Of a DNA stretch of 64,000 nucleotides, positions 28,682 through 37,171 are shown one piece after another; position 1 is the first letter of the stretch, and every line of letters starts with the position of its first letter. The notes beneath the pieces were generated by a model that ran no database searches, was not told the DNA's origin, and saw only the letters and a program-made list of their open reading frames with translations. Source of the stretch: Hyphomicrobiales bacterium (GTDB taxonomy: Bacteria; Pseudomonadota; Alphaproteobacteria; Rhizobiales; Ancalomicrobiaceae); contig JAJTBO010000022.1 in assembly GCA_021286855.1 (NCBI GenBank), forward strand, positions 1 to 64,000, in the 5' to 3' direction. The position numbers and the translations under genes are program-made.

Positions 28682-29875
28682 GTGCGCATCGGCTATCTGA
28701 CCGGGATGGTTCCCGGACGCATGCACAACGGCACGGAGATCGCCACGCGGACGATCGCCGACGGGCTTTCGGCCTGCGGTCACGAGGTCGAGTTTCTCGG
28801 CTTCCACCGACGCGGCGATCCGTTGCCGCCCGACGTCCGGCGCGACCGGGTCGACGTCCGGCCGATCGAATTCGACACGACCGGCGTCGCCCAGAAGCTC
28901 GGTTGGACCGCCTCGGCGCTGCTGCGCGACGAACCGCTGTCGATCACGAAATATCGCGGCGGCGGCGGCGCGAAGATCCTGCCCCGCCTGTTCGAGACCT
29001 ACGACATGGTCCTGGTCGACAAGGCGCAGTTGGCCTGGATCTTCCGCGAGCCGTTGAACCACGTTCCCCATTCGGTGATCTGGCACGCGATCGAGCACGT
29101 CACCTACGGCCAGGTGGCGGCGTCGCGCAGCGGCTTCGGCGCGCGGGTCTATCGACGCGAGGCCTTGCTGCTCGAGCGGATCGAACGCCGGCTGGTGAAG
29201 ACGACGCCGCACGTCTTCGCGCTCACGGAAGGCGACGCCGCCGTCCTCGCCGGCCTCGGCCACGACGGTCCTCGCCATATCCTGCCGCTGACGGTGCCGC
29301 TGTCGCTGGTCGCGCCGACGCAGACGGACGGCCCCGACGTCGGCCTGCTGGGGGCCTGGACCTGGACGGCGAACGCCGTCGGGCTCGACTGGTTCTTCGA
29401 CGCGGTGCTGCCGGCGTTGCCGGCGGATTGGCGCATCGAGGTCGGCGGTCACGGCAGCGAGAGCGTCCGCGCCGACGTGGCCGGCCCGCGACGACTCGGC
29501 TTCGTCGCCGACGCCAAGGCGTTTCTCGGTTCCGCCCGGGTGGTGGCGATCCCGCTCCAGGCCGGGACGGGCGTCTCGATGAAGCTCGTCGAGGCGGCGG
29601 CGCAGGGCTGGCCGACCGTCACCACGCCGATCGGCGTGCGCGGCATCGACCGGCTGCCGCCGTCGGTACGCGTCGTCGAAACGGCGGAGGCCTTCGCCGC
29701 GGCGCTCGTCGAACTGCGCGAAACGCCGGAAACCGTCCGCGCCCGCTGGCGCGACCTCGGTCGAGACTGGTATCACGAACGCATGCGCGATCTGGCGACC
29801 GCGCTGAGCGCCGGCGTCGAGGCCTGTCTGGCTCGCCCGCGGCGGTCGACGGCGAGGCGCGACGGGCGGGAGTGA
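28682..29875 (+). CDS. GT4-type glycosyltransferase
   Basis: A 397-residue GT-B glycosyltransferase starting at GTG 28682. The N-terminal domain begins MRIGYLTGMVPGRMHNGTEIATRTIADGLSACGHEVEFLG with the glycine-rich loop. The C-terminal domain has VGLLGAWTWTANAVGLDWFFDAVLP, RRLGFVADAKAFLGSARVVAIPLQAGTGVSMKLVEAAAQGWPTVTTPIGVRGI, the donor-binding core of the family. It lies 4 nt before the polymerase gene. It probably adds one sugar of the exopolysaccharide repeat unit; donor and acceptor are unknown. Confidence 0.88.
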   Translation: MRIGYLTGMVPGRMHNGTEIATRTIADGLSACGHEVEFLGFHRRGDPLPPDVRRDRVDVRPIEFDTTGVAQKLGWTASALLRDEPLSITKYRGGGGAKILPRLFETYDMVLVDKAQLAWIFREPLNHVPHSVIWHAIEHVTYGQVAASRSGFGARVYRREALLLERIERRLVKTTPHVFALTEGDAAVLAGLGHDGPRHILPLTVPLSLVAPTQTDGPDVGLLGAWTWTANAVGLDWFFDAVLPALPADWRIEVGGHGSESVRADVAGPRRLGFVADAKAFLGSARVVAIPLQAGTGVSMKLVEAAAQGWPTVTTPIGVRGIDRLPPSVRVVETAEAFAAALVELRETPETVRARWRDLGRDWYHERMRDLATALSAGVEACLARPRRSTARRDGRE

Positions 29876-29879
29876 GCGG

Positions 29880-31148
29880 ATGGTGCAGGTGACGGCCGGC
29901 CTCGACGCCGAAAGGCGCGCGGCGCGCGGGTTCGATCCGGCGCATGCGGCGACGCTCCTCGCGGTGTTCGTGATCACGCTGCTCGCGTCCGGCCCCTTCG
30001 CCGAAGGTCTCTTTTCCGGCGCGCAGACCGATCAGTTCCAACAGGCGATCGTGGAACTCTTCTGGATCACGATCTTCGCGCTGGCGTTGCCGGCCCTGCG
30101 GCTCGACCGCATTCCCTGGGATCGGCGGATCGGCGTCGTCGTCGCCTTCGTGTTCTGGGCGACGCTGTCCTCGCTGTGGGCGGGCGGCGCGGCGATGCTC
30201 AAGGGCGCGGTGCTCACCTTCAACGTCGCCGCGGTGTTCCTGCTCGCGGCGACCCGGCCCTTCGGCGCGATCGTCGACGCGATGATCGCCGCCCTCGCCC
30301 TGCTCGCGGCGATCTCGCTGGTCCTGGTCGCCTTCTTCCCCGAGATCGCGCTCGTCGACACCGAACAGCACGCCGGCCAATGGACCGGCGTGTTCGACAA
30401 CAAGCAGACGCTCGGCATCGACTGCGCCTTCCTGCTCTATCTCGCGGCGATGCGGATCGGCGAACATCGGGGCTGGCCCGCGATCGTCTATCATCTGGCG
30501 ACGATGGCGGCGGCGGTCGTCTGCATCGTCGGCGCCGGATCGCGCGGCGGCGGCGTGCTCGCGGTGCTGGCGGTGGCGCTCGGCTTCCTGTCGCGGCGCA
30601 GCCTCGGCGTGGCTCGTCTCGCCGGCTATGCGCCGTTGGCGACCTTGGCGATCTCGGCCACGATGATGGCGGCGCTGGTCGTCACCGACCGCGATTTCCT
30701 GACGATCGCCGGGTTCGACATCGACTTCACCGAACGAGCCAAGATCTGGAAGCACGCGCTCGACTATTTCGGCGGCGGAACCACCGTGTTCGGGTGGGGA
30801 TTGAACGGGTTCTGGTCGCGCAAGGACATCGCCGACGCCTTCATCGGCGGGCACGAGTGGTATCTCGACAACTTCCACAACGGCTTTCTGGCGGTGCTGG
30901 TCGAATGCGGCCTGATCGGCATGGGGTTGTTCGTCGGTCTGACGCTGGCGCTGCCCTCGTTGATGGCCGGCGGCGACCGCGACCGCGAACACGAGACGAC
31001 GACGATCCTCGGCTTCATGGTGCTGTTCTACGTCATCGACCTGACCGAGACGTTCTTCCTGCGCTCGACCAACACGTTTTCGATGATCTTCTTCTATTTC
31101 GTCTTCCGCCTGTTCGTCGTCGATCGACCGACGCCGACCGCGACCTGA
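29880..31148 (+). CDS. O-antigen-ligase/Wzy-like polymerase (ExoQ type)
   Basis: A 422-residue membrane protein with 10-11 helices. The conserved O-antigen ligase domain (PF04932) region is GVFDNKQTLGIDCAFLLYLAAM with the typical (N/D)K(N/Q)xLG motif, followed by the SRGGGVLAVLAVALGFL helix. A large periplasmic loop carries WGWGLNGFW-like FGWGLNGFWS and GGHEWYLDNFHNGFLAVLVECGLIG, where the HN(G/A)xL motif supplies the catalytic histidine. It likely polymerises repeat units in the periplasm, together with the flippase at 27211 and the chain-length protein at 20035. It is the last gene of the plus-strand exopolysaccharide run. Confidence 0.88.
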   Translation: MVQVTAGLDAERRAARGFDPAHAATLLAVFVITLLASGPFAEGLFSGAQTDQFQQAIVELFWITIFALALPALRLDRIPWDRRIGVVVAFVFWATLSSLWAGGAAMLKGAVLTFNVAAVFLLAATRPFGAIVDAMIAALALLAAISLVLVAFFPEIALVDTEQHAGQWTGVFDNKQTLGIDCAFLLYLAAMRIGEHRGWPAIVYHLATMAAAVVCIVGAGSRGGGVLAVLAVALGFLSRRSLGVARLAGYAPLATLAISATMMAALVVTDRDFLTIAGFDIDFTERAKIWKHALDYFGGGTTVFGWGLNGFWSRKDIADAFIGGHEWYLDNFHNGFLAVLVECGLIGMGLFVGLTLALPSLMAGGDRDREHETTTILGFMVLFYVIDLTETFFLRSTNTFSMIFFYFVFRLFVVDRPTPTAT

Positions 31149-31203
31149 CGCGATCGAGGCTCGAGGCGACGGCCGATCACCGCGGTGGTCGAGGGATGGG
31201 CGA

Positions 31204-31977
31204 TCAGCGCGCCTCGGCCAGCAGCACCGACAGCCACTCGCGGACCTGCCGCGGCGAGGCGAAGTCGGCGGCGTCCGAGGGGAAGGTCTCGCCGGCGACG
31301 CGGAAGCCGACGCCGCCGAGCCGTTCGGCCGCCGCAATGGCGCTCTCGTCGCCGAGGTCGTCGCCGATCATGATCGGCCGACGGCCGGCGAAGCGCTCGA
31401 GGCCGCAGAGGATCTCCAGCGCCGCGCCCTTGGAGACGTGCAGCGGCACGATTTCGAAGACCCGACGGCCGCGGCGCAGCTCGAGATGATCGGGGGCATC
31501 CGTCAGGGCGGCCTCGAGCGCATCGCCGAGCGCGGCTTCGCAGTCGGGCGCGTCGCGCCAATGGAGGGCCACGGTCGGACCCTTGTCCTCGACGCGGACG
31601 CCGGGGAACCGGGCGGCGAGCCCTTCCAGGCGCGCGACGAAGGCCGGATCGATCGGCAGGGCGGCGTGGCGGACGATCTCGCTCGGATCGGAGCGATACT
31701 CGCCGCCGTGGAGGCCGGCGGCGACGAAGCGGGCCGGGCCGAGCAGGCGGTCGACGTCGGCGATCGGACGCCCGGTGACGATCGCCAGGGCGCCGTCGAG
31801 GGCGTCGCGCAGGCTTTCGAGCAGGGCCGGCAGGCCGTTCGGCACGACCACCCGATCGGCGGCGGGGGCGATGTCGATCAGGGTGCCGTCGAGATCGAGG
31901 AAGAGAGCCGTTCGGCGGGGATCGGCGAAGCCGAGGAGCGGATCGCCGGCGCGGGCGAGGGTTCGGATCATCGTCAC
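31204..31977 (-). CDS. otsB: Trehalose-6-phosphate phosphatase
   Basis: A 257-residue HAD phosphatase that makes trehalose from trehalose-6-phosphate. The active-site motif is LFLDLDGTLIDIAP (Asp28 and Asp30), motif II is AIVTGRP, and motifs III/IV are HVSKGAALEILCGL and IMIGDDLGDESA, all intact. I chose the GTG at 31977, which has AGGAG 7 nt upstream; ATG 31971 and GTG 31992 are alternatives, the last overlapping the preceding small gene (GTGA). No trehalose-6-phosphate synthase is in the window. A degenerate paralogue lies 0.7 kb upstream at 32694. Confidence 0.9.
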   Translation of the reverse strand: MTMIRTLARAGDPLLGFADPRRTALFLDLDGTLIDIAPAADRVVVPNGLPALLESLRDALDGALAIVTGRPIADVDRLLGPARFVAAGLHGGEYRSDPSEIVRHAALPIDPAFVARLEGLAARFPGVRVEDKGPTVALHWRDAPDCEAALGDALEAALTDAPDHLELRRGRRVFEIVPLHVSKGAALEILCGLERFAGRRPIMIGDDLGDESAIAAAERLGGVGFRVAGETFPSDAADFASPRQVREWLSVLLAEAR

Positions 31978-31988
31978 GTCGGATCTCC

Positions 31989-32123
31989 TCACAGGAAGGT
32001 TGCGATGATGGCCAGGACGAGCGCGACGATGAGGGCGACGAACCAGACGGGCTGGAGAACGAAGAGCTCTCCCTCGTCGAGCGAGCGCCGCCGACGTTCC
32101 TCTGTTTCCGACTTCGTGGTCAC
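31989..32123 (-). CDS. Small single-helix membrane protein (44 aa)
   Basis: A GTG-initiated ORF of 44 codons preceded by GGGAGGAG at 8 nt, one of the best ribosome-binding sites in the window. The product begins VTTKSETEERRRRSLDEGE, a charged cytosolic segment, and ends LFVLQPVWFVALIVALVLAIIATFL, one transmembrane helix. It lies directly before otsB (12 nt, or a 4-nt overlap if otsB starts at 31992), so both are probably on one transcript. I know no family for it. Its function is unknown. Confidence 0.65.
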   Translation of the reverse strand: MTTKSETEERRRRSLDEGELFVLQPVWFVALIVALVLAIIATFL

Positions 32124-32211
32124 GGGGCGTACTCCTCCCGGGAACGGCACCGTCGGCGGATCCGACGGTCTGCGGCGAGATCGGCCGTGGTCTCGGCGCG
32201 GCGTCTTCGGT

Positions 32212-32460
32212 TCACACCTCGACGCGGCGGCGGGTTTCGCCGAGGCCGTCGCGGAAGTCGACGAAGACGTCGCGCAACACGCTCAGCTCCTCGGGGAAAT
32301 CGGCCCGCGCCTTGGCGATCGCCTCGCGGACGAGCCCGTCGGAGAGACGGTCGTCGCGATGAAAGCGCAGCGTGGTCGGGCGGATCTCGTCATCCAGGAA
32401 GATGGCGGTGTCGACGCCGACGAGGCTGCGAAGGGTTTCGACGAGAGCAGGTTCGGCCAT
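32212..32460 (-). CDS. Small hypothetical protein (82 aa)
   Basis: An 82-residue soluble, acidic protein: MAEPALVETLRSLVGVDTAIFLDDEIRPTT is followed by LRFHRDDRLSDGLVREAIAKARADFPEEL. The start at 32460 follows AGGAGATCCCAC. The compact alpha/beta character and lack of low complexity suggest a real gene, although I recognise no domain. It lies between the degenerate phosphatase gene and the small membrane protein gene, all on the minus strand. 32461-32693 holds nothing I can name. Confidence 0.6.
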   Translation of the reverse strand: MAEPALVETLRSLVGVDTAIFLDDEIRPTTLRFHRDDRLSDGLVREAIAKARADFPEELSVLRDVFVDFRDGLGETRRRVEV

Positions 32461-32693
32461 GTGGGATCTCCTCTTCGACGGTCGGTGTGAAGGTCCGCCT
32501 CGGGGCGTTCGAGGCCCCGAGGCGGACGCCGTCGCGGGGGGGCGCGACGGTCTCGGCTCCGGACGCCGCCGTTCCCCCCGACGAGGCGAGCGAGAAGTCG
32601 GCGGCGGACGTCCCCCAGGGGAATGCGAGCCGAGCGTTCGATGCGGTCGCGCGGCTCGTGGCCGCGCTCCCTGCGGTGAGGCGCACCGCGGCG

Positions 32694-33485
32694 TCACGCC
32701 CCACCGAGTTCGGCGAGAAAGTCGCGCATCAGCCAACGCACGTCGTTCATCGCCGGCAGGGCGATGTCGGCGGCATGGGCGACCCGGCCGCCGACCTCGA
32801 TGGAGGTGCCGCCGAAATCGCGGGCGGCGGCGTAGACCTCGTCGTCGGCGCGGGCGGCGCCGAAGACGATCGGAATGCGTTCGATCAAGGCCGGATCGTT
32901 CATCAGCCGATGCAGGGCGCGACCGAGCGAGGCGCCGGCGAAGCCGACGCGCGTCGTCTCCGCGTCGGCGCGCAAGGCGAAGACCGCGGGAGCGAGGGCG
33001 ACCGCCTCACGCGCCACTTCGCGGGTGGCGGCGGCGAGTTCGGCGTGGTCGCCGTGGCGCAGCGCGATCGCCAGCCCCTCGTCCTCGACCGTCACGCCGG
33101 CCGGCAACGCGCCGGGGCGATCGAAGAGGCGGCGGACCGGATCGAGATCGGCGGCGCAGCGCAGACGCGTCACTGCGCCGTCTGGGCCGCGGATCTCGAG
33201 ACCGCCGGAGGCGCAGCCCGGCAGGATCAGGGGCGCGAGCCGACGGTCGACCTCGGCGAGCGGGCGCTCGCACAGGAAGACCACCGCGCCGTCGCTGGCG
33301 GCGGCGAGGCGGCCGAGGAGCGACACCATCTCGGCTTCCGCCTCGACGTCGGGAACGCCGTCGAACGCCGTCCCGTCGAGCGAGAAGAAGAAGGCCTTCA
33401 GCCGCGCGTTCTCGAAGAGCGAGCGGACCGCGGTCTTGAGCGGCGGCGGCTCGACGAATTGGCGGGGGGACAAACAGGTCGTCAT
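32694..33485 (-). CDS. Degenerate trehalose-phosphatase-like HAD protein, probably inactive
   Basis: A 263-residue paralogue of the otsB product at 31204. The fold is recognisable from FFFSLDGTAFDG, VVFLCERPLAEVDRRLAPLILPG, VTVEDEGLAIALRHGDH and IPIVFGAARADDEVYAAARDFGG. Two catalytic positions are changed. The nucleophilic Asp of DxDGT is Ser35 (S-L-D-G-T), and the GDD of motif IV, which binds magnesium, is replaced by GAA. Normal phosphatase chemistry is therefore unlikely. The frame is open at full length with typical codon use, so it seems maintained as a pseudo-enzyme or regulatory subunit. The start at 33485 overlaps the upstream IalB gene stop. Confidence 0.75.
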   Translation of the reverse strand: MTTCLSPRQFVEPPPLKTAVRSLFENARLKAFFFSLDGTAFDGVPDVEAEAEMVSLLGRLAAASDGAVVFLCERPLAEVDRRLAPLILPGCASGGLEIRGPDGAVTRLRCAADLDPVRRLFDRPGALPAGVTVEDEGLAIALRHGDHAELAAATREVAREAVALAPAVFALRADAETTRVGFAGASLGRALHRLMNDPALIERIPIVFGAARADDEVYAAARDFGGTSIEVGGRVAHAADIALPAMNDVRWLMRDFLAELGGA

Positions 33486-33997
33486 CAGCGGCACTGCCTC
33501 TGGAGCGCATCCCAGGCGGCGGAAAAGCCGATCAGGGAATAGGTGTCGACGGTGGCGTTGCCGCGCGCCGAGCGGGCCGAGACGGAGAGATCGCGGCCGG
33601 CCCTGAACTGCGCCAGGACCTGCGTCTCGTCGTCGGCGGTCTGCAGCCACGCGGTCTCGCCCTGCGGCATGAGCACGAAGGAGCGCGTCTCGACCGAGAG
33701 CGAATGACCGTTCGGGGCCAGCCGATAGCCGAAGCGGATCGACACCTCGCTGCCGCCGCCCTCGCGGCTCGACTTCCAGGTGACGAAGAGGTTGCCCGGA
33801 TCGCGCTTCAGGGTCGCCGGCTCGCGGGTGGAGGGCTGGGAGATCACGAAACAGACCCGCTGGCCGGCCTGGGTCGCCTCGACGGCGCGCCAAGCGCCGG
33901 ATTCGAGCAGGATCTTCTGATCGGCGACGGCCGGACCGGCGGAAGCGGCGAGGACGACGAAGGCGGAGAGGGCGAGAGCTCTACGAAGGTGCGACAT
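33485..33997 (-). CDS. Invasion-associated locus B (IalB) family protein
   Basis: A 170-residue exported protein with a signal peptide (MSHLRRALALSAFVVLAASAGPAVA). The mature part contains AWRAVEATQAGQRVCFVISQPSTREP, NLFVTWKSSREGGGSEVSIRFGYRL, FRAGRDLSVSARSARGNATVDTYSLIGFSAAWDALQRQC, matching the IalB family found across Hyphomicrobiales. The Cys pair may form a disulfide. Despite the name, its role outside Bartonella is unknown. An ATG seven codons upstream (34018) is an alternative start. Its stop overlaps the start of the degenerate phosphatase gene by 1 nt, so the two are coupled. Confidence 0.85.
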   Translation of the reverse strand: MSHLRRALALSAFVVLAASAGPAVADQKILLESGAWRAVEATQAGQRVCFVISQPSTREPATLKRDPGNLFVTWKSSREGGGSEVSIRFGYRLAPNGHSLSVETRSFVLMPQGETAWLQTADDETQVLAQFRAGRDLSVSARSARGNATVDTYSLIGFSAAWDALQRQCR

Positions 33998-34075
33998 TCC
34001 GTTTCCCGAGATCGACACGGCTCACGATCGGACGACGACGGCGATTCGAACCGCAGGTCGCGATCGTCGTTGACG

Positions 34076-34200
34076 AGATTACGTCGCGCTCAGATCTGCA
34101 AGTCAACGTAAAATAGCCTTAACATGCATGTAAAGAATGCCTAACACGGCAATTTTTGCCCATATATACTATCATTTTTGTAGTATCTTCGGCCGTTTTC
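34076..34200. promoter_or_regulatory. AT-rich promoter region of the two-component operon
   Basis: This stretch is far richer in A+T than the rest of the window. It holds the near-perfect palindrome CTTAACATGCATGTAAAG (34118-34135), a small hairpin GGCAA/TTGCC (34149-34161), the -10-like TATACT (34165-34170) and the inverted repeat ATACTA/TAGTAT (34166-34186). No protein is encoded. It likely carries promoter and operator sequences for the kinase gene at 34280, and perhaps for the IalB unit on the other strand. Confidence 0.5.
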
Positions 34201-34279
34201 GATCCGTCATCGACCATGTTATGTTCCTCGCAAGAGTGTCGCCGTTCTCCATGGGCGACGGGAACAGGAAGAGCCTGGA

Positions 34280-35755
34280 ATGTCCGTGATCTCCTCCTTG
34301 AACCGACTGCTCACGCCGGTGCCGCAGACGATGTTGGTGGCGGCGGTGGCGACCCTGTCGATCCTGTTCGTGACGGTGCTCGCCTCGCGCGTCGCGGTGT
34401 TGATGCACCAGGGTCCGGAGACCCGTCTGGTCGAGCGGATCGGCGAGGTCTATCTCGACGGCCTGTCGGCGGTGGTCGAGCCGAACGCCGAGGTCGGCCA
34501 CGAGAAGGAGCTGATGGCGGCGCTGGAGCGGATCGCGACCTATCACGACGGCGTCCGAGAGGTGCGGATCGTGGTGCGCTCGCCCTCCGGTCAGATCCTC
34601 GGCGATCTCGCCCGCGACGAGACCGCGGCCAAGGCCGAACTGCCGCGTCTCGACACCGAAATCCCGCTGACCGAATCGAGCGATCGCAATCGCTTCTGGG
34701 TGCAACGGCCGTTGTGGCGCGGCGATCGCGACCGGGCTCGGGCGGTGCTGTCGGCGCAGCTCGACCTCAAGCCGATCCGCGACGAGCGGCTGGCCGCCGA
34801 CATCAAGTCGCTGGCCGTCAACGCGATCATGGCGTTGACGTTGGCGGCCTTCGGCTATTGGCTGATGCGCCGGCTGCTCGGGCCGTTGCGGCTGCTCGAG
34901 ACGGCGCTCGACCGCGCGGCGGCGGGCGATCCGCAACCGATCGGGGCGGCGGCGGAGGTTCCGGCCAATCCGAGGCTGGCGTCGTTGATCCGCGCCTACG
35001 ACACGATGGCGCAGGCGCAGGTCGAACGCGCGCAGTTGCGCATCGCCCAGGCCGAACGGCTCCGGGCGGCCGATCTCGGCCGTCTCGCCGCGACGGTCGC
35101 GCACGAGGTGCGCAATCCGCTCGCCGGCATGCTCAACGCCATCGACACAGCCCGCCGTTTCCCCGACAACCGGGCGGCGGTCGCCGGGTCGCTCGATCTG
35201 GTCGAGCGAGGTCTCGCGGCGATCTCGCGGGTGGTCGACACGACGCTGTCGTTGCATCGACCGCCGCCGGGCGGCAAACCGGTCGACGCGGTCGACTTCG
35301 AAGACCTCGCCCGTCTGATCCGTCCGGCGGCGGCGCGGCGCGGCGTGCGGCTGGACTGGCGGGCGCGGATCGAGGAAGCTCTGCCGCTCGATGCGGCGGT
35401 GGTTCGGCAGATCGTGCTCAACCTCGGCCTCAACGCCATCGCCGCGGCCCGCCCGAACGGACGGGTCGAGGTCAGGGCGGAGGTCGACGCGGAGGGGCTG
35501 ATCTTCTCCATCGTCGACGACGGGGTCGGCCTCGAACCGGCGGTGATGCGGCGCCTCGAGACGCTCGATCTCGATTGGATCGACACGTCGGAGGGCGGCA
35601 TCGGCCTCGGCGTGGTGATGCGGGCGGTCGCCTCGCTCGGCGGGCGGATCGTCCCCGGACGACGCGAGACGCCGCCGGCGACGACGATCGGCGTGCATCT
35701 GCCGTTCGCCACGGCGTCGAGAGAGGATCCGCAGGACGCGGAGGAGAGGTCATGA
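34280..35755 (+). CDS. Sensor histidine kinase
   Basis: A 491-residue membrane kinase. Helix 1 lies near residues 18-40 (MLVAAVATLSILFVTVLAS), followed by a periplasmic domain of about 135 residues and helix 2 near 178-195. After a HAMP-like linker comes the dimerisation domain with LAATVAHEVRNPLAGMLNAID (His near 275). The ATPase domain has an N box (LNLGLNAIAAARPNG), DDGVGL and GGIGLGVVMRAV. All key elements are intact. The stop overlaps the start of the response regulator (ATGA), so these are cognate partners. The signal sensed is unknown. Confidence 0.92.
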   Translation: MSVISSLNRLLTPVPQTMLVAAVATLSILFVTVLASRVAVLMHQGPETRLVERIGEVYLDGLSAVVEPNAEVGHEKELMAALERIATYHDGVREVRIVVRSPSGQILGDLARDETAAKAELPRLDTEIPLTESSDRNRFWVQRPLWRGDRDRARAVLSAQLDLKPIRDERLAADIKSLAVNAIMALTLAAFGYWLMRRLLGPLRLLETALDRAAAGDPQPIGAAAEVPANPRLASLIRAYDTMAQAQVERAQLRIAQAERLRAADLGRLAATVAHEVRNPLAGMLNAIDTARRFPDNRAAVAGSLDLVERGLAAISRVVDTTLSLHRPPPGGKPVDAVDFEDLARLIRPAAARRGVRLDWRARIEEALPLDAAVVRQIVLNLGLNAIAAARPNGRVEVRAEVDAEGLIFSIVDDGVGLEPAVMRRLETLDLDWIDTSEGGIGLGVVMRAVASLGGRIVPGRRETPPATTIGVHLPFATASREDPQDAEERS

Positions 35756-37047
35756 GCCGAAAGCCGAGCGTGCTGATCGTCGAGGACGACGAGATCCTGG
35801 CCTCCTCCCTGCTGACCCGGCTCGCGCTCGAGGGCATGGAGCCGGAACTCGCCTGCGACTGCGCCTCGGCGCTGGCGGCGCTCGACCGGCGGTCCTTCGA
35901 CGCGGTGGTGAGCGACATCCGCCTGCCGGACGGCTCCGGCGAAGACGTGTTCTGGTCGCAGCGCTCCCGGTTCTCGATGACGCCGACGATCTTCGCCACC
36001 GCCTTCGGCGACGTCGAACAGGCGGTGCGGCTGGTCAAGCTCGGCGCGGTCGACTACCTGACCAAGCCCTACGATCTCGGCGCTCTCGTCGAACTCTTGA
36101 TGCGGGTGACCCGCTCGGCGGGCGAGGCGCGGCCGCGAGCGAGCGACCTCGTCGCCCGATCGCCGGCGATGGCCCGGCTTCTCGGCGGGCTCGACCGGAT
36201 CGCCGCCAGCGACCGCAACCTGCTCCTGGTCGGGCCGAGCGGCGCGGGCAAGAAGACCCTGGCGCGACGGATCCACGATCGATCGCCGCGCGCCGCCCAT
36301 CCCTTCGTGGTGGTGGAGGGAGCGGCGCTCGGCGCGACCTCCGGCGAGCGGATCCTGTTCGGTCGGGCCGAGGGCGAGGGCCGCGGCGAGCCGGGTCTGG
36401 CGGCGCAGGCCGGCGAGGGAACCCTGCTGATCGCAGACATCGCCGACATCGCGCCGGACATGCAGGCGCGTCTGACCCGGTTCGTCGACGAACATCTCTA
36501 TCGTCGGGTCGACGCCGCCGCGGAGAGCGTCTTCGCCGGCCGTCTGATGGCGACCGGAACCTGGACGGGCGACGCGCCGGCGCAATTGCGCGCCGATCTC
36601 CTCGATCGGTTCGGCGTGCTGACGATCCGGGCGCCCGGGCTCGCCGAGCGCGGCGAGGATCTCGCGGAGCTGGCGGAGACGATGCTGGCGGACGAAAACG
36701 CCGCCGCCGGCGACGCCGCACGATGCTTCGGCCGCGACGCGATCGCTGCGATCGAGGCGCACGACTGGCCGGGCAACTTGCGCGAACTGCGCAATCGAAT
36801 CGTGCGTGCGCGGCTTCTCGCCGAAGGCCCGTCGATCGGCGCGGCCGATCTCTTCCCCGATCGCCCGCCGGCGGAAGACGCGGCCGAGACGACCCTCGAC
36901 GCGGCCCGGCGCGACGCCGAACGGCAGGCGATCGAGGCGGCGCTCGCAGAGAACGGCGGCCGCATCGTCGAGACCGCCAAGGCGCTCGGCGTGTCGCGGG
37001 TGACGCTGTGGTCGAAGATGAAGCGGCTCGGCATCGCCAAGGACTGA
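35752..37047 (+). CDS. NtrC-like response regulator lacking the sigma-54 contact loop
   Basis: A 431-residue regulator with a receiver domain (Asp55 in VVSDIRLPDGSG; Lys near 105), an AAA+ domain and a C-terminal Fis-type HTH (NGGRIVETAKALGVSRVTLWSKMKRLGI). In the AAA+ domain Walker A is GPSGAGKKTLARRI (about 161), but the GAFTGA loop needed to touch sigma-54 is absent: the segment reads FGRAEGEGRGEPGLAAQAGEG. The Walker B acidic pair is altered to LLIADIADI. The protein therefore probably cannot act as a sigma-54 ATPase and may regulate sigma-70 promoters, as known for a few NtrC/TyrR variants. It is cotranscribed with the kinase at 34280. Confidence 0.88.
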   Translation: MSRKPSVLIVEDDEILASSLLTRLALEGMEPELACDCASALAALDRRSFDAVVSDIRLPDGSGEDVFWSQRSRFSMTPTIFATAFGDVEQAVRLVKLGAVDYLTKPYDLGALVELLMRVTRSAGEARPRASDLVARSPAMARLLGGLDRIAASDRNLLLVGPSGAGKKTLARRIHDRSPRAAHPFVVVEGAALGATSGERILFGRAEGEGRGEPGLAAQAGEGTLLIADIADIAPDMQARLTRFVDEHLYRRVDAAAESVFAGRLMATGTWTGDAPAQLRADLLDRFGVLTIRAPGLAERGEDLAELAETMLADENAAAGDAARCFGRDAIAAIEAHDWPGNLRELRNRIVRARLLAEGPSIGAADLFPDRPPAEDAAETTLDAARRDAERQAIEAALAENGGRIVETAKALGVSRVTLWSKMKRLGIAKD

Positions 37048-37130
37048 GACCCGTCCCGCGAAGTTCCGACCCGTCGAAATTTCCCAGGCTCGGGGTGGCC
37101 ACCTCGCTCGAGACCGATCGAAGCGGTTCG

Positions 37131-37145
37131 TGATGCGATGCATCA
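37131..37145 (+). promoter_or_regulatory. Inverted repeat upstream of xylF
   Basis: TGATGC and GCATCA flank GAT in a 15-nt palindrome, 235 nt before xylF. Its inner part TGCGATGCA recurs at 45380-45388 upstream of the LacI-type regulator gene, again next to the 23-nt shared sequence. It could be a second protein-binding site, for example for a CRP-like or the LacI-type protein. Confidence 0.4.
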
Positions 37146-37171
37146 TGGTCGCAGGTGGGCGATGCAGCATT

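Noticed and set aside
34280-37047. Two-component system as regulator of the adjacent xylose genes
   Set aside because: A LacI-type gene lies inside the xylose locus and shares an exact operator-like sequence with xylF, which explains control better; the two-component genes are separated from xylF by 332 nt.
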